DNA from: an uncultured Cycloclasticus sp.
GTDB lineage: Bacteria > Pseudomonadota > Gammaproteobacteria > Methylococcales > Cycloclasticaceae
Direction: 5' to 3'
Assembly (NCBI GenBank): GCA_913057515.1
Contig: CAJXOJ010000002.1
Coordinates: forward strand, 1 to 64,000
DNA: 64,000 nt
In this document: positions 11,560-20,109 of the stretch, one piece after another
How the letters are laid out: every line of letters begins with the position of its first letter
Numbering within the stretch: the stretch's first letter is position 1
Translations under genes and position numbers: made by a program
The notes under the pieces: model-generated
What the model was told of the DNA's origin: nothing
Databases searched by the model: none
The model's input: the letters and a program-made list of their open reading frames with translations, nothing else

Positions 11560-12444
11560 TTAGGATATCCGAGAGATGGTGAATTGAGCGATGTTTCTTA
11601 GGTGGTCACTGCGCTGATCAAAGTATGACAAGCTTAAAATAGCTTCATCATATAAATCGTTGGCCAGTTGTTTTGAAGCCTTAAGGCCTAGTATAGAAGG
11701 GTAGGTGGATTTTTTAGCTTGTTGGTCTTTACCTTGAGTTTTGCCCAACGCTGCAGTCGAGGAGGTTTCATCTAGAATGTCGTCTTGAATTTGAAATGCT
11801 AGACCAATACATTCTGCATAATGTTTTAAGTGGCGATATTGGCTATCGCTTGGGTTAAATTTCAAACAGGCGACTAAGGTGATACAGCTGCATATCAGCG
11901 CGCCTGTTTTATGTAGGTGCATATTTTCAATTTCAGCTATCGAAATCGATTGGCCTTCATTCGCTAAGTCAATCGCTTGGCCACCCACCATCCCTCTAGA
12001 TCCTGATGCTTGTGATAGGAGTTGAATGCAGTTAACTCGTTGTTCAGCGGTACAGTCAGTTTTTGTCAACACATTAAAAGCAAGTGTTAATAGCGCATCA
12101 CCCGCTAAAATAGCGGTGGCTTCATCAAACGCTTTGTGGCAGCTGGGTTTGCCACGACGTAAGTCATCGTCATCCATCGAGGGTAAGTCATCATGAATAA
12201 GAGAATAAGCGTGAATAAGCTCAATTGAGCTAGCAATATCATCTAACGTTGATGTTGGCACATCTAATAAATGGCCCGTGGCATACACTAACATTGCTCG
12301 TACCCGTTTGCCGCCATTGAGCGTTGAATAATGCATTGCCTCGTGCAAGCGTTTAGGCTCAATATGACAAGCTGGAAGATGATGCGTTAGCGCGGCTTCA
12401 ATTTGCTGGGTAGAACTGTCTTGAAATTGTTTGAATGACGACAT
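11560..12444 (-). CDS. ispA: Polyprenyl (farnesyl/geranyl) diphosphate synthase
   Basis: DDLPSMDDDDLRRGKPSCHKAF and FQIQDDILD Asp-rich motifs; located between xseB and dxs. Confidence 0.94.
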   Translation of the reverse strand: MSSFKQFQDSSTQQIEAALTHHLPACHIEPKRLHEAMHYSTLNGGKRVRAMLVYATGHLLDVPTSTLDDIASSIELIHAYSLIHDDLPSMDDDDLRRGKPSCHKAFDEATAILAGDALLTLAFNVLTKTDCTAEQRVNCIQLLSQASGSRGMVGGQAIDLANEGQSISIAEIENMHLHKTGALICSCITLVACLKFNPSDSQYRHLKHYAECIGLAFQIQDDILDETSSTAALGKTQGKDQQAKKSTYPSILGLKASKQLANDLYDEAILSLSYFDQRSDHLRNIAQFTISRIS

Positions 12445-12467
12445 AGATAGCGTAGGAAAAAGATGGT

Positions 12468-12692
12468 TTATTCGAAATCAACGGGTTTTGCGACGGAGGA
12501 CTTAGATAACAAAATCTCAACTTTTTGTTCGGCCTCAGTAAGTGATTTTTGGCAAGACTGTACCAAGTTAATGCCTGACTCGAACTCTTTGAGTGATTCT
12601 TCGAGGCTTAGGCCGCCATTTTCCATGCGTTCAACAAGCTCTTCAAGTGATTGGAGTGATGATTCTAAATCGAGTTTTTTTGCTTTAGCCAT
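12468..12692 (-). CDS. xseB: Exodeoxyribonuclease VII small subunit
   Basis: 74 aa; SLEELVERMENGGLSLEESLKEFESGINLVQSCQKSL; conserved xseB-ispA-dxs order. Confidence 0.93.
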   Translation of the reverse strand: MAKAKKLDLESSLQSLEELVERMENGGLSLEESLKEFESGINLVQSCQKSLTEAEQKVEILLSKSSVAKPVDFE

Positions 12693-12820
12693 GATCGGTT
12701 TTCGTTGATTTTATGAGTGGAAATACGTTACCTTATCAGTAAGATCTCGTCACTCATTTTAACGTCATTATTGATTTTAATGATTATTGACATGTTGTGA
12801 GTGCTGACGTATCTTAAACT

Positions 12821-12845
12821 CACCTTTAGACCTAGTCTAAAGGTG
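12821..12845. promoter_or_regulatory. Perfect dyad/hairpin upstream of rubrerythrin (operator or 5' UTR hairpin)
   Basis: CACCTTTAGAC-cta-GTCTAAAGGTG, 11-bp perfect arms with a 3-nt centre, 33 nt upstream of the rubrerythrin ATG. Confidence 0.6.
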
Positions 12846-12877
12846 GAAATAATATTATTCAATGAAGAGGAATTATT

Positions 12878-13297
12878 ATGTCACTTAAAGGTTCTCAAAC
12901 AGAACAAAATTTAAAGGACGCATTTGCTGGTGAGTCACAAGCAAACCGTCGTTACTTATACTTCGCAAACAAGGCAGACATCGAAGGGTATAATGATGTA
13001 TCAACTGTTTTCCGCTCAACGGCTGAAGGTGAAACGGGCCATGCGCACGGTCACTTAGAGTATTTGGAAGAAACAGGTGATCCAGCGACTGGCTTACCTA
13101 TTGGTGGCACAGAAGATAACCTTAAAGCATCCATTGCTGGTGAAACACATGAGTACACAGATATGTACCCAGGTATGGCCAAAACAGCGCGTGATGAAGG
13201 TCATGATGAAATTGCTGATTGGTTTGAAACACTAGCTAAAGCGGAGCGTTCACACGCAAACCGTTTCCAAAAAGCGTTAGATAACTTAAACGCTTAG
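12878..13297 (+). CDS. Rubrerythrin-family diiron protein
   Basis: 139 aa; AFAGESQANRRYLYFA, EGETGHAHGHLEYL, IAGETHEYTDMYPGMA, AERSHANRFQKAL diiron ligand motifs. Confidence 0.93.
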   Translation: MSLKGSQTEQNLKDAFAGESQANRRYLYFANKADIEGYNDVSTVFRSTAEGETGHAHGHLEYLEETGDPATGLPIGGTEDNLKASIAGETHEYTDMYPGMAKTARDEGHDEIADWFETLAKAERSHANRFQKALDNLNA

Positions 13298-13315
13298 ATG
13301 TTAGTTTAGATTAAA

Positions 13316-13345
13316 GGAGGGTACAGGCGTACCCTCCTTTTTTTT
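13316..13345 (+). terminator. Rho-independent terminator / attenuator between rubrerythrin and the Fe-S oxidoreductase gene
   Basis: GGAGGGTAC-aggc-GTACCCTCC followed by 8 T. Confidence 0.85.
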
Positions 13346-13357
13346 GGAGATGAAAAA

Positions 13358-14683
13358 ATGAGAGAAGGTAGCTTAGAAGCCCCAACAAGGCATCCGTTAG
13401 ATTGGAAAAACGCCAGTTTTTATGACGAAGCTAATTTATTTAATGAATTAGATCGTGTATTCGATATTTGTCATGGTTGTCGACGTTGTTTTAACCTGTG
13501 TAATGCATTCCCGTTACTATTCGATGTGATTGACGAATCTGAAACGATGGAACTTGATAGTGTTGATAAAAAAGTTTATTGGGATGTCGTTGATAATTGC
13601 TACCTTTGTGACATGTGCTTTATGAGCAAGTGTCCCTATGTGCCACCTCATGAGTGGGATCTAGACTTTCCTCATTTAATGCTTCGTGCAAAAGCGGTTA
13701 AATTTAAGAAAGATGATGTTAAAAAGCGTGATAAATTCATCACTTCAACGGATACAGTAGGCAAATTAGCGTCCATTCCAATTGTTGTTAATGTAGTTAA
13801 CGCTGCGAATAAAAACACAACTGTCAGGAAAGTACTTGATAGTCAGCTGGGTATCCACCCTGATGCCGTCCTTCCTGCTTACCATACAGACACGGCAAGA
13901 AAACAATTTAGTAAGCAGTCGCATACGCAAACATCGGCTGAGGCTTGCGGTGAAACAACAGGCAAAGTAGCTATTTTCACAACCTGCTATGGCAACTACA
14001 ACCGCCCTGACTTAGTGAATGATTTGGTCATGGTGTTAGAGCATAACGAAATGGCAGTGACGATGGCGAGTCAAGAAAGCTGTTGCGGTATGCCTAAGTT
14101 AGAATTAGGCGATTTAGAGGAAGTCGAACGCCTTAAAAACAACAATATTCCACAGTTGGTCAAATTGATTGATGAGGGTTGGGATATTATTGCGCCAGTT
14201 CCATCTTGTGTATTAATGTTTAAACAGGAACTCCCACTCATGTTTCCTGACGATAAAGACGTAGCAAAAGTTCGTGATGCGATATTTGACCCTTTTGAAT
14301 ACTTAATGCTTAGGCATAAATCTAATCTGCTTAAGACAGATTTTAAAGATGAAATAGGAACGGTGTCCTATCAAGTAGCCTGTCATCTTCGTGTACAAAA
14401 TATTGGCTTAAAAACAAAAGAAGTGTTGGAGCTTATTCCAAATACAGCCGTTAATGCTATTGAGCGCTGCTCAGGTCATGACGGAACGTATGCAGTGAAA
14501 AGTGAATTTCATGATATAGCGATGAAGATTGCTAAACCGGTGGTCAACCGTGTTAAAAAAGCAGACGCTGACGTTTTCTCTAGTGATTGCCCGATGGCCG
14601 CTGATCATATTGCCAGCGGTTTGGACGATGACCGTCATGTTAAAAGCCCCATCAGCTTGTTAAAGCAAGCCTATGGACTGTAA
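13358..14683 (+). CDS. (4Fe-4S) CCG-domain oxidoreductase (GlpC/HdrD-like)
   Basis: CHGCRRCFNLC and CYLCDMCFMSKCPYVPP ferredoxin-like clusters followed by CCG-type motifs (SCCGMPKLE, CHLRVQNIG, ERCSGHDG). Confidence 0.85.
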   Translation: MREGSLEAPTRHPLDWKNASFYDEANLFNELDRVFDICHGCRRCFNLCNAFPLLFDVIDESETMELDSVDKKVYWDVVDNCYLCDMCFMSKCPYVPPHEWDLDFPHLMLRAKAVKFKKDDVKKRDKFITSTDTVGKLASIPIVVNVVNAANKNTTVRKVLDSQLGIHPDAVLPAYHTDTARKQFSKQSHTQTSAEACGETTGKVAIFTTCYGNYNRPDLVNDLVMVLEHNEMAVTMASQESCCGMPKLELGDLEEVERLKNNNIPQLVKLIDEGWDIIAPVPSCVLMFKQELPLMFPDDKDVAKVRDAIFDPFEYLMLRHKSNLLKTDFKDEIGTVSYQVACHLRVQNIGLKTKEVLELIPNTAVNAIERCSGHDGTYAVKSEFHDIAMKIAKPVVNRVKKADADVFSSDCPMAADHIASGLDDDRHVKSPISLLKQAYGL

Positions 14684-14704
14684 GTTACTTTTTAAGGTAT
14701 TGGT

Positions 14705-15286
14705 ATGAAAAAATTAATAAAATCAGAGTTATATAGTCTTGAAGAATATTCAAATATGCGTGCCGACTTTAGAACAAAGATTCGTAAGCATAAAAAGAAT
14801 AGAATTGTCAGAATTGGTGAAAACATTAGTCTTCATTTTGAAGATTATCAAACCATGCTCTACCAAGTCCAAGAGATGTTGCGTGCAGAAAAAATCTTTG
14901 AGTCAGAGGGTATTGTTGAGGAAATTGAAACTTATAACCCATTGATTCCAGATGGTAGCAATTGGAAAGCGACCATGATGATTCAATTTGACGACGTGGC
15001 TGACCGTAAAGCGGCGCTTGAAAATATGATTGGTATTGAACGTGCCACGTGGGTTCAAGTCGATGGGTTTGAAAAAGTAAACCCGATCGCGAATGAGGAC
15101 TTAGAGCGTGAAACCGAGGAAAAAACCTCTTCAGTTCACTTTTTACGGTTTGAGTTGAGTGAGAAAATGGTTAAAGCGGCTAAAAGTGGGGTAGCTATTA
15201 AAGCAGGCGTGGATCATGCCGCTTATCAACATGAAGTTACATTGCCAGAAAATATTAGGCACTCGTTGGCAAGCGATTTGGCTTAA
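14705..15286 (+). CDS. DUF3501 family protein
   Basis: 193 aa; directly downstream of the rubrerythrin/Fe-S oxidoreductase pair. Family assigned from sequence features and context (RIGENISLHFEDYQTMLYQVQEMLRAEKIF). Confidence 0.75.
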   Translation: MKKLIKSELYSLEEYSNMRADFRTKIRKHKKNRIVRIGENISLHFEDYQTMLYQVQEMLRAEKIFESEGIVEEIETYNPLIPDGSNWKATMMIQFDDVADRKAALENMIGIERATWVQVDGFEKVNPIANEDLERETEEKTSSVHFLRFELSEKMVKAAKSGVAIKAGVDHAAYQHEVTLPENIRHSLASDLA

Positions 15287-15321
15287 GGCAGCATCGGGTA
15301 ATTTATCTGTGCTTAGCCGCA

Positions 15322-17892
15322 TTATTGAGCGGTGAGTAGTGTTTGTATGGGTTTTGGTGTGTCTAAGTAAAACCCTTGTGCGTAGTCGATTCCGATCTCT
15401 TGCATTTTTTCAAGAATGGCTGAGTTTTCCACAAATTCACCAATCGTCTTTTTTCCCATAATATGTGAGATATCATGGATAGATTTGACCATGGCCAGAT
15501 CTATTGGGTCATCAAGCATATTCTTTATAAATTGACCGTCAATTTTAAGAATGTCCGCGGGTAATTGCTTTAAATATTCATAAGAAGACAAGCCAGTGCC
15601 AAAGTCATCTAAGGCAATTAAACAGCCTAGTTCCTGTAGTTTGGTTAACAGCTTAAAACCTAATTTTGGGTTGGTGATAGCGGCAGTTTCGGTAATTTCA
15701 AAACATATCTTACTCGGGTCGATATTATTTTTTTCTAGATTATCCTTGATAAGGCCGAAGGTCTCTTCATGGGCGATGGTTTGGCCTGATAAATTAATGC
15801 TTAGCCAATTAAATTGGTCCTGAATCGTTGCGACTGCGTGAAGGGCATTTTCTATGACCCAATGATCTATTTTGTAAATTAACTTGTAGCGCTCAGCAGC
15901 GGGTAAGAAGGTATTAGGTGAGACAATGGCTCCACTTTTATCAAACATGCGCACCAATACTTCATAACTACATTGCTTATTCTCCATGATGGATTCAACA
16001 TCAGGTACAGCGCAAATTTTTTGTACATAGCAGACAAAACCATTAGCTTTAAGAGCCTCGTGGATTTGATTGATGGTGTTGTTTTGCCGTAGTCGTATTG
16101 CTACTGTTTGATCTACATCGTTATGAAAATGAATTTGGTTGCGTCCCGCCTCTTTAGCTATGTAGCATGAGGTGTCTGCCAGTTTCAATGCCTCTTCATA
16201 GGAGGTAATAGTTTTGTCAATGATGACGATGCCAATACTGACACCAATGTTATATTCTTTTCCGGCAGAGATAAACTTAAAGGCATCAATGTCTTGCCTG
16301 ATTTCTTCACCCAGTTTTTTGGCCATGTCAGGTGGGCAGTTTTTTAATAAAATGCAAAACTCATCACCACCCACCCGCGCGAGTATATCTGCTGAACGGA
16401 TTTTTTTAAGCAGTAATTGACTGACTTCAACAAGCGCTAAATCACCCGAAGCATGACCACTACTGTCATTAATGATCTTGAACTGGTCTAAGTCAAGATA
16501 AAGCAGCGCATGAGCAGCATTTTCGTCCTTTAATGTTTCAATAGCGTGGTTTAATGCCGCATCAAACCCACGGCGATTAATTAATTGTGTTAACGGGTCA
16601 TGGGTCGCTTCAAAACTTAGTTTTTGCGTGAGGAGTGTGTTTTCAGTAATATTTTTAAAATACCACACACGACCTTTGATTGTGTCGTTATGAATTAAAG
16701 GGAATGAGGTTAAATTTAAAATTATGCCATTTTTTAAGTAAACAGTGTTGGATGTCTTTGAGCTGGATGTTGCCGTCTGACTTAGGACAGCTTCTTGGAC
16801 CTTTTCATGGTCATGGCATGCCGGCATACTGGCATTAAGTAATTGCATCGAGCTGTTATCTTTTTCTTTATCTGATAATAAAGTGTTTGGTAAATCAAAG
16901 GTGTCAAAAAAAGTTTGGTTAATGGCAATGACTCTGCGCTGGGTATCTTCAACTAAGACGCCATCGTCGCTAGCCTCCATGATGGCATGTTGAATATCGC
17001 TATAGGATTGAAGCTGTTGTTGATTCTTGATTTTTTCAGTTAAGTCTAGCAGTGTGAAGAAGTAGTGCTGAAGGCCATTGTAGGTGGTTAAAGAACCATG
17101 TGCTTCAACATGGATGATGTTCTGGTTAACAAAGAGATCTATCTCACCACTTGCTTTACCATACTTTAAGATACGATCAAAAATTGGATTAAATTTGGGC
17201 TGTTCATGCTCGGGTAGAAACTGTTGGCCATGTTTGTTGACTAGTTGGCGGAAGCTTTTTTTCTTTAGCGTGCAATATGATTCATTAGCATAAACAATTT
17301 TTTTATCCATGCTGTAGATAACCTGAGCGAATGGAGAGTTATCGATACTGTCTATTGCAAATTCTGCGGCGTTTAACAGTGTTGGAATATCTAGAAGAGA
17401 GGTGAGTGTGGGGCTGATGAGATTAGCTACTTCATTAAGAATATCTTTCGTTTCATCGCTCCATTGTTGTAACGAGCGGCATTGTTGAAGTGAAAGTCCC
17501 CAGCTAGCACCATCGGGTAAGTTAATCAATTTAACTATCTGAGATTTAATTGAAAATTGGGCATAGAGTCCCCGTACTTCTGCCGACTTAATATTTTTTG
17601 GCTGAAACTCAACGGGATCGGTAGTCCCTTCAATCATTTTAGAAACAAGTTGAAAGAAAGGAAGCAATTCGGTATTAACCTTTAATTTATTTGCACCAGG
17701 GTAATCTTGTGTGGTTGACTCAATGGGAATAATGATTGTTGTAGCATTACTGTGGCAGGGGTACATTAGTGAGCATCGATCAACGCCTAGGTAATCTAGC
17801 AGCAAATTGAGTACTTTTTTCAACTTATGGTAATCTGAAAGACTTGAGTTAAGTAGCTTAGTTACCTCAGCGAAGAGCGTTTTTTTATTCAT
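15322..17892 (-). CDS. PAS-GGDEF-EAL domain protein (putative bifunctional c-di-GMP enzyme)
   Basis: PAS-like segments; RSADILARVGGDEF (I-site RxxD plus GGDEF); EAL domain with EVLVR, FEITETAAI, DDFGTGLSSYEYLKQLPADILKID. Confidence 0.92.
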   Translation of the reverse strand: MNKKTLFAEVTKLLNSSLSDYHKLKKVLNLLLDYLGVDRCSLMYPCHSNATTIIIPIESTTQDYPGANKLKVNTELLPFFQLVSKMIEGTTDPVEFQPKNIKSAEVRGLYAQFSIKSQIVKLINLPDGASWGLSLQQCRSLQQWSDETKDILNEVANLISPTLTSLLDIPTLLNAAEFAIDSIDNSPFAQVIYSMDKKIVYANESYCTLKKKSFRQLVNKHGQQFLPEHEQPKFNPIFDRILKYGKASGEIDLFVNQNIIHVEAHGSLTTYNGLQHYFFTLLDLTEKIKNQQQLQSYSDIQHAIMEASDDGVLVEDTQRRVIAINQTFFDTFDLPNTLLSDKEKDNSSMQLLNASMPACHDHEKVQEAVLSQTATSSSKTSNTVYLKNGIILNLTSFPLIHNDTIKGRVWYFKNITENTLLTQKLSFEATHDPLTQLINRRGFDAALNHAIETLKDENAAHALLYLDLDQFKIINDSSGHASGDLALVEVSQLLLKKIRSADILARVGGDEFCILLKNCPPDMAKKLGEEIRQDIDAFKFISAGKEYNIGVSIGIVIIDKTITSYEEALKLADTSCYIAKEAGRNQIHFHNDVDQTVAIRLRQNNTINQIHEALKANGFVCYVQKICAVPDVESIMENKQCSYEVLVRMFDKSGAIVSPNTFLPAAERYKLIYKIDHWVIENALHAVATIQDQFNWLSINLSGQTIAHEETFGLIKDNLEKNNIDPSKICFEITETAAITNPKLGFKLLTKLQELGCLIALDDFGTGLSSYEYLKQLPADILKIDGQFIKNMLDDPIDLAMVKSIHDISHIMGKKTIGEFVENSAILEKMQEIGIDYAQGFYLDTPKPIQTLLTAQ

Positions 17893-18099
17893 ATTCCCTA
17901 TTTATTTTTTTAGGACTTATTATCTGTACAATGTAGCTGACTATGGGGATTATTCAAGTTAATAAGAGGAAGTTATTTGTTATAACTTAGTTTAAAGGGC
18001 AATAATGCCACCTATACACACCGCATGCTTGTTAGTAAGGGTTTAAGTCGTTAGAATCTTGTCTTTATTCCATACTTTAAATGCCATTACCTCAAGTCT

Positions 18100-19986
18100 A
18101 TGAATAGTCAATACGAAGCCTCCGATATTGAAGTTTTAACCGGGCTTGACCCCGTTAAGAAAAGGCCGGGAATGTATACCGACACGGCTCGCCCCAATCA
18201 CCTTGTTCAAGAAGTTCTTGATAACAGTGTTGATGAAGCTATTGGCGGGTTTGCTACTCGGATCATTGTATGCGTATATAAGGATGGCTCAATTAAAATA
18301 GAAGATGATGGTCGAGGTATGCCGGTTGATATTCATCCTGAGCACGGTGTTCCAGGCATTGAATTAATCCTGTCACGTTTACATGCGGGTGGCAAATTTT
18401 CTAATAAAAACTATCAATTTTCAGGTGGTTTACACGGGGTGGGTATTTCTGTTGTGAACGCACTTTCTTCACGGGTTGATGTTGAAGTGAAACGTGCTGG
18501 AATTCGTTGGCATATGGCCTTTGAAAATGGCAATAAAGTGACTGATTTAGAAGAATTAGGAACGGTGGGGCAACGCAATACGGGTACTTCGGTTCATTTT
18601 AAACCGAACCCTATTTACTTTGATTCGGCGACTATTTCCTTAACTAAGTTGAAGCATGTACTTCGAGCTAAGGCGGTGCTTTGCCCTGGCTTAAGTATTC
18701 AATTAAATGATGATATTAATGCAGAAAAAGCTGAGTGGCATTATGAAAATGGTTTAACGGATTATTTGTTAGGAGAGCTAGAGCACTTAACTTTATTACC
18801 ACCAGAAGGCTTTATCTCAGGCGCGACCAGTGCGCGTGAATCGGTCGAATGGGCCGTTGCATGGTCTTCAGATGCTGGGGAAGGCATTACCGAAAGTTAT
18901 GTCAATCTAGTGCCCACCGCTCAAGGTGGGACACATGTTAATGGGCTTCGCACCGGATTAACCGAGGCGGTTAGAGAGTTTTGTGAGTTTCAATCGTTGC
19001 TTCCACGTGGAGTTAAAATCACTCCGGATGATGTGTGGGAGCGCTGTCACTATGTGTTATCTATCAAACTTGAAGACCCTCAGTTTTCAGGACAAACGAA
19101 AGAACGCCTAACTTCTCGTGAATGTGCAGCCTTTGTTTCCGGTGTTGCTAAAGATAGTTTTAGTCTCTGGCTTAATCAGCACCCATCGGTTGGCGAGGAG
19201 ATTGCGCAGATTGCTATCCAGCGTGCACAAAATAGACAACGAGCGGGTAAAAAAGTAGTTAGAAAAAAAGTAACAGCGGGGCCTGCCTTACCTGGGAAAT
19301 TAGCAGATTGCTCATCACAAGATTCAGAACGCTCTGAACTGTTTTTAGTGGAAGGCGATTCTGCGGGTGGTTCAGCTAAACAAGCACGTGATCGTGATTT
19401 TCAGGCGATTATGCCATTACGTGGGAAAATTTTAAATACGTGGGAAGTAGACCCAGCTGATGTTTTAGCGTCTGAAGAAGTGCACAATATTTCGGTGGCG
19501 ATTGGTGTAGAACCGGGGTCACCGAACTTGGCATCGTTACGTTATAACAAAATTTGTATTCTGGCAGACGCCGACTCAGATGGGCTGCACATTGCGACTT
19601 TATTATGTGCGTTATTTGTACGTCATTTCGCACCACTAGTAGATGCTGGGCATATATATGTCGCCATGCCACCATTGTACCGAGTCGATGTTGGCAAACA
19701 GGTTTTTTATGCGTTAGATGATGCAGAAAAAGAGGGTGTGTTAGATCGTATTGCCGCAGAAAAATTAAAAGGCAAGATTAATGTCCAGCGTTTTAAAGGT
19801 TTAGGAGAAATGAATCCCGCGCAATTACGTGTTACTACGTTGGATCCCGATACACGTCGTTTAGTTAGATTGAGCATGCAATCGGGTGATAACACACATT
19901 CTAGAATGGATATGTTGCTGGCTAAAAAGAGAGCATCGGATCGTAAAATTTGGTTACAAGAAAGCGGTAATTTAGCTAGTTTATAA
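18100..19986 (+). CDS. parE: DNA topoisomerase IV subunit B
   Basis: 628 aa; VLTGLDPVKKRPGMYTDT, GGKFSNKNYQFSGGLHGVGISVVNALS, LVEGDSAGGSAKQARDRDFQAIMPLRGKILN. Confidence 0.97.
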   Translation: MNSQYEASDIEVLTGLDPVKKRPGMYTDTARPNHLVQEVLDNSVDEAIGGFATRIIVCVYKDGSIKIEDDGRGMPVDIHPEHGVPGIELILSRLHAGGKFSNKNYQFSGGLHGVGISVVNALSSRVDVEVKRAGIRWHMAFENGNKVTDLEELGTVGQRNTGTSVHFKPNPIYFDSATISLTKLKHVLRAKAVLCPGLSIQLNDDINAEKAEWHYENGLTDYLLGELEHLTLLPPEGFISGATSARESVEWAVAWSSDAGEGITESYVNLVPTAQGGTHVNGLRTGLTEAVREFCEFQSLLPRGVKITPDDVWERCHYVLSIKLEDPQFSGQTKERLTSRECAAFVSGVAKDSFSLWLNQHPSVGEEIAQIAIQRAQNRQRAGKKVVRKKVTAGPALPGKLADCSSQDSERSELFLVEGDSAGGSAKQARDRDFQAIMPLRGKILNTWEVDPADVLASEEVHNISVAIGVEPGSPNLASLRYNKICILADADSDGLHIATLLCALFVRHFAPLVDAGHIYVAMPPLYRVDVGKQVFYALDDAEKEGVLDRIAAEKLKGKINVQRFKGLGEMNPAQLRVTTLDPDTRRLVRLSMQSGDNTHSRMDMLLAKKRASDRKIWLQESGNLASL

Positions 19987-20100
19987 AGCTGAGTTAGGCG
20001 CGCTGGTCTGCGCCTGTACGAAACTTATGCCCTTTGGGTGTAAAGCTGAGTTAGGCGGCAGTAAAAAAGCTGTCTTTAGGAAACTGATGCCCATTGGGTG
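19984..20100. repeat. Imperfect tandem repeat (two units, about 57 and 60 bp) between parE and parC
   Basis: Unit 1 taaagctgagttaggc...gaaacttatgccctttgggtg (19984-20040) and unit 2 taaagctgagttaggc...gaaactgatgcccattgggtg (20041-20100). Outer parts are nearly identical and the middles divergent. Confidence 0.85.
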
Positions 20101-20109
20101 GAGAGTGAA

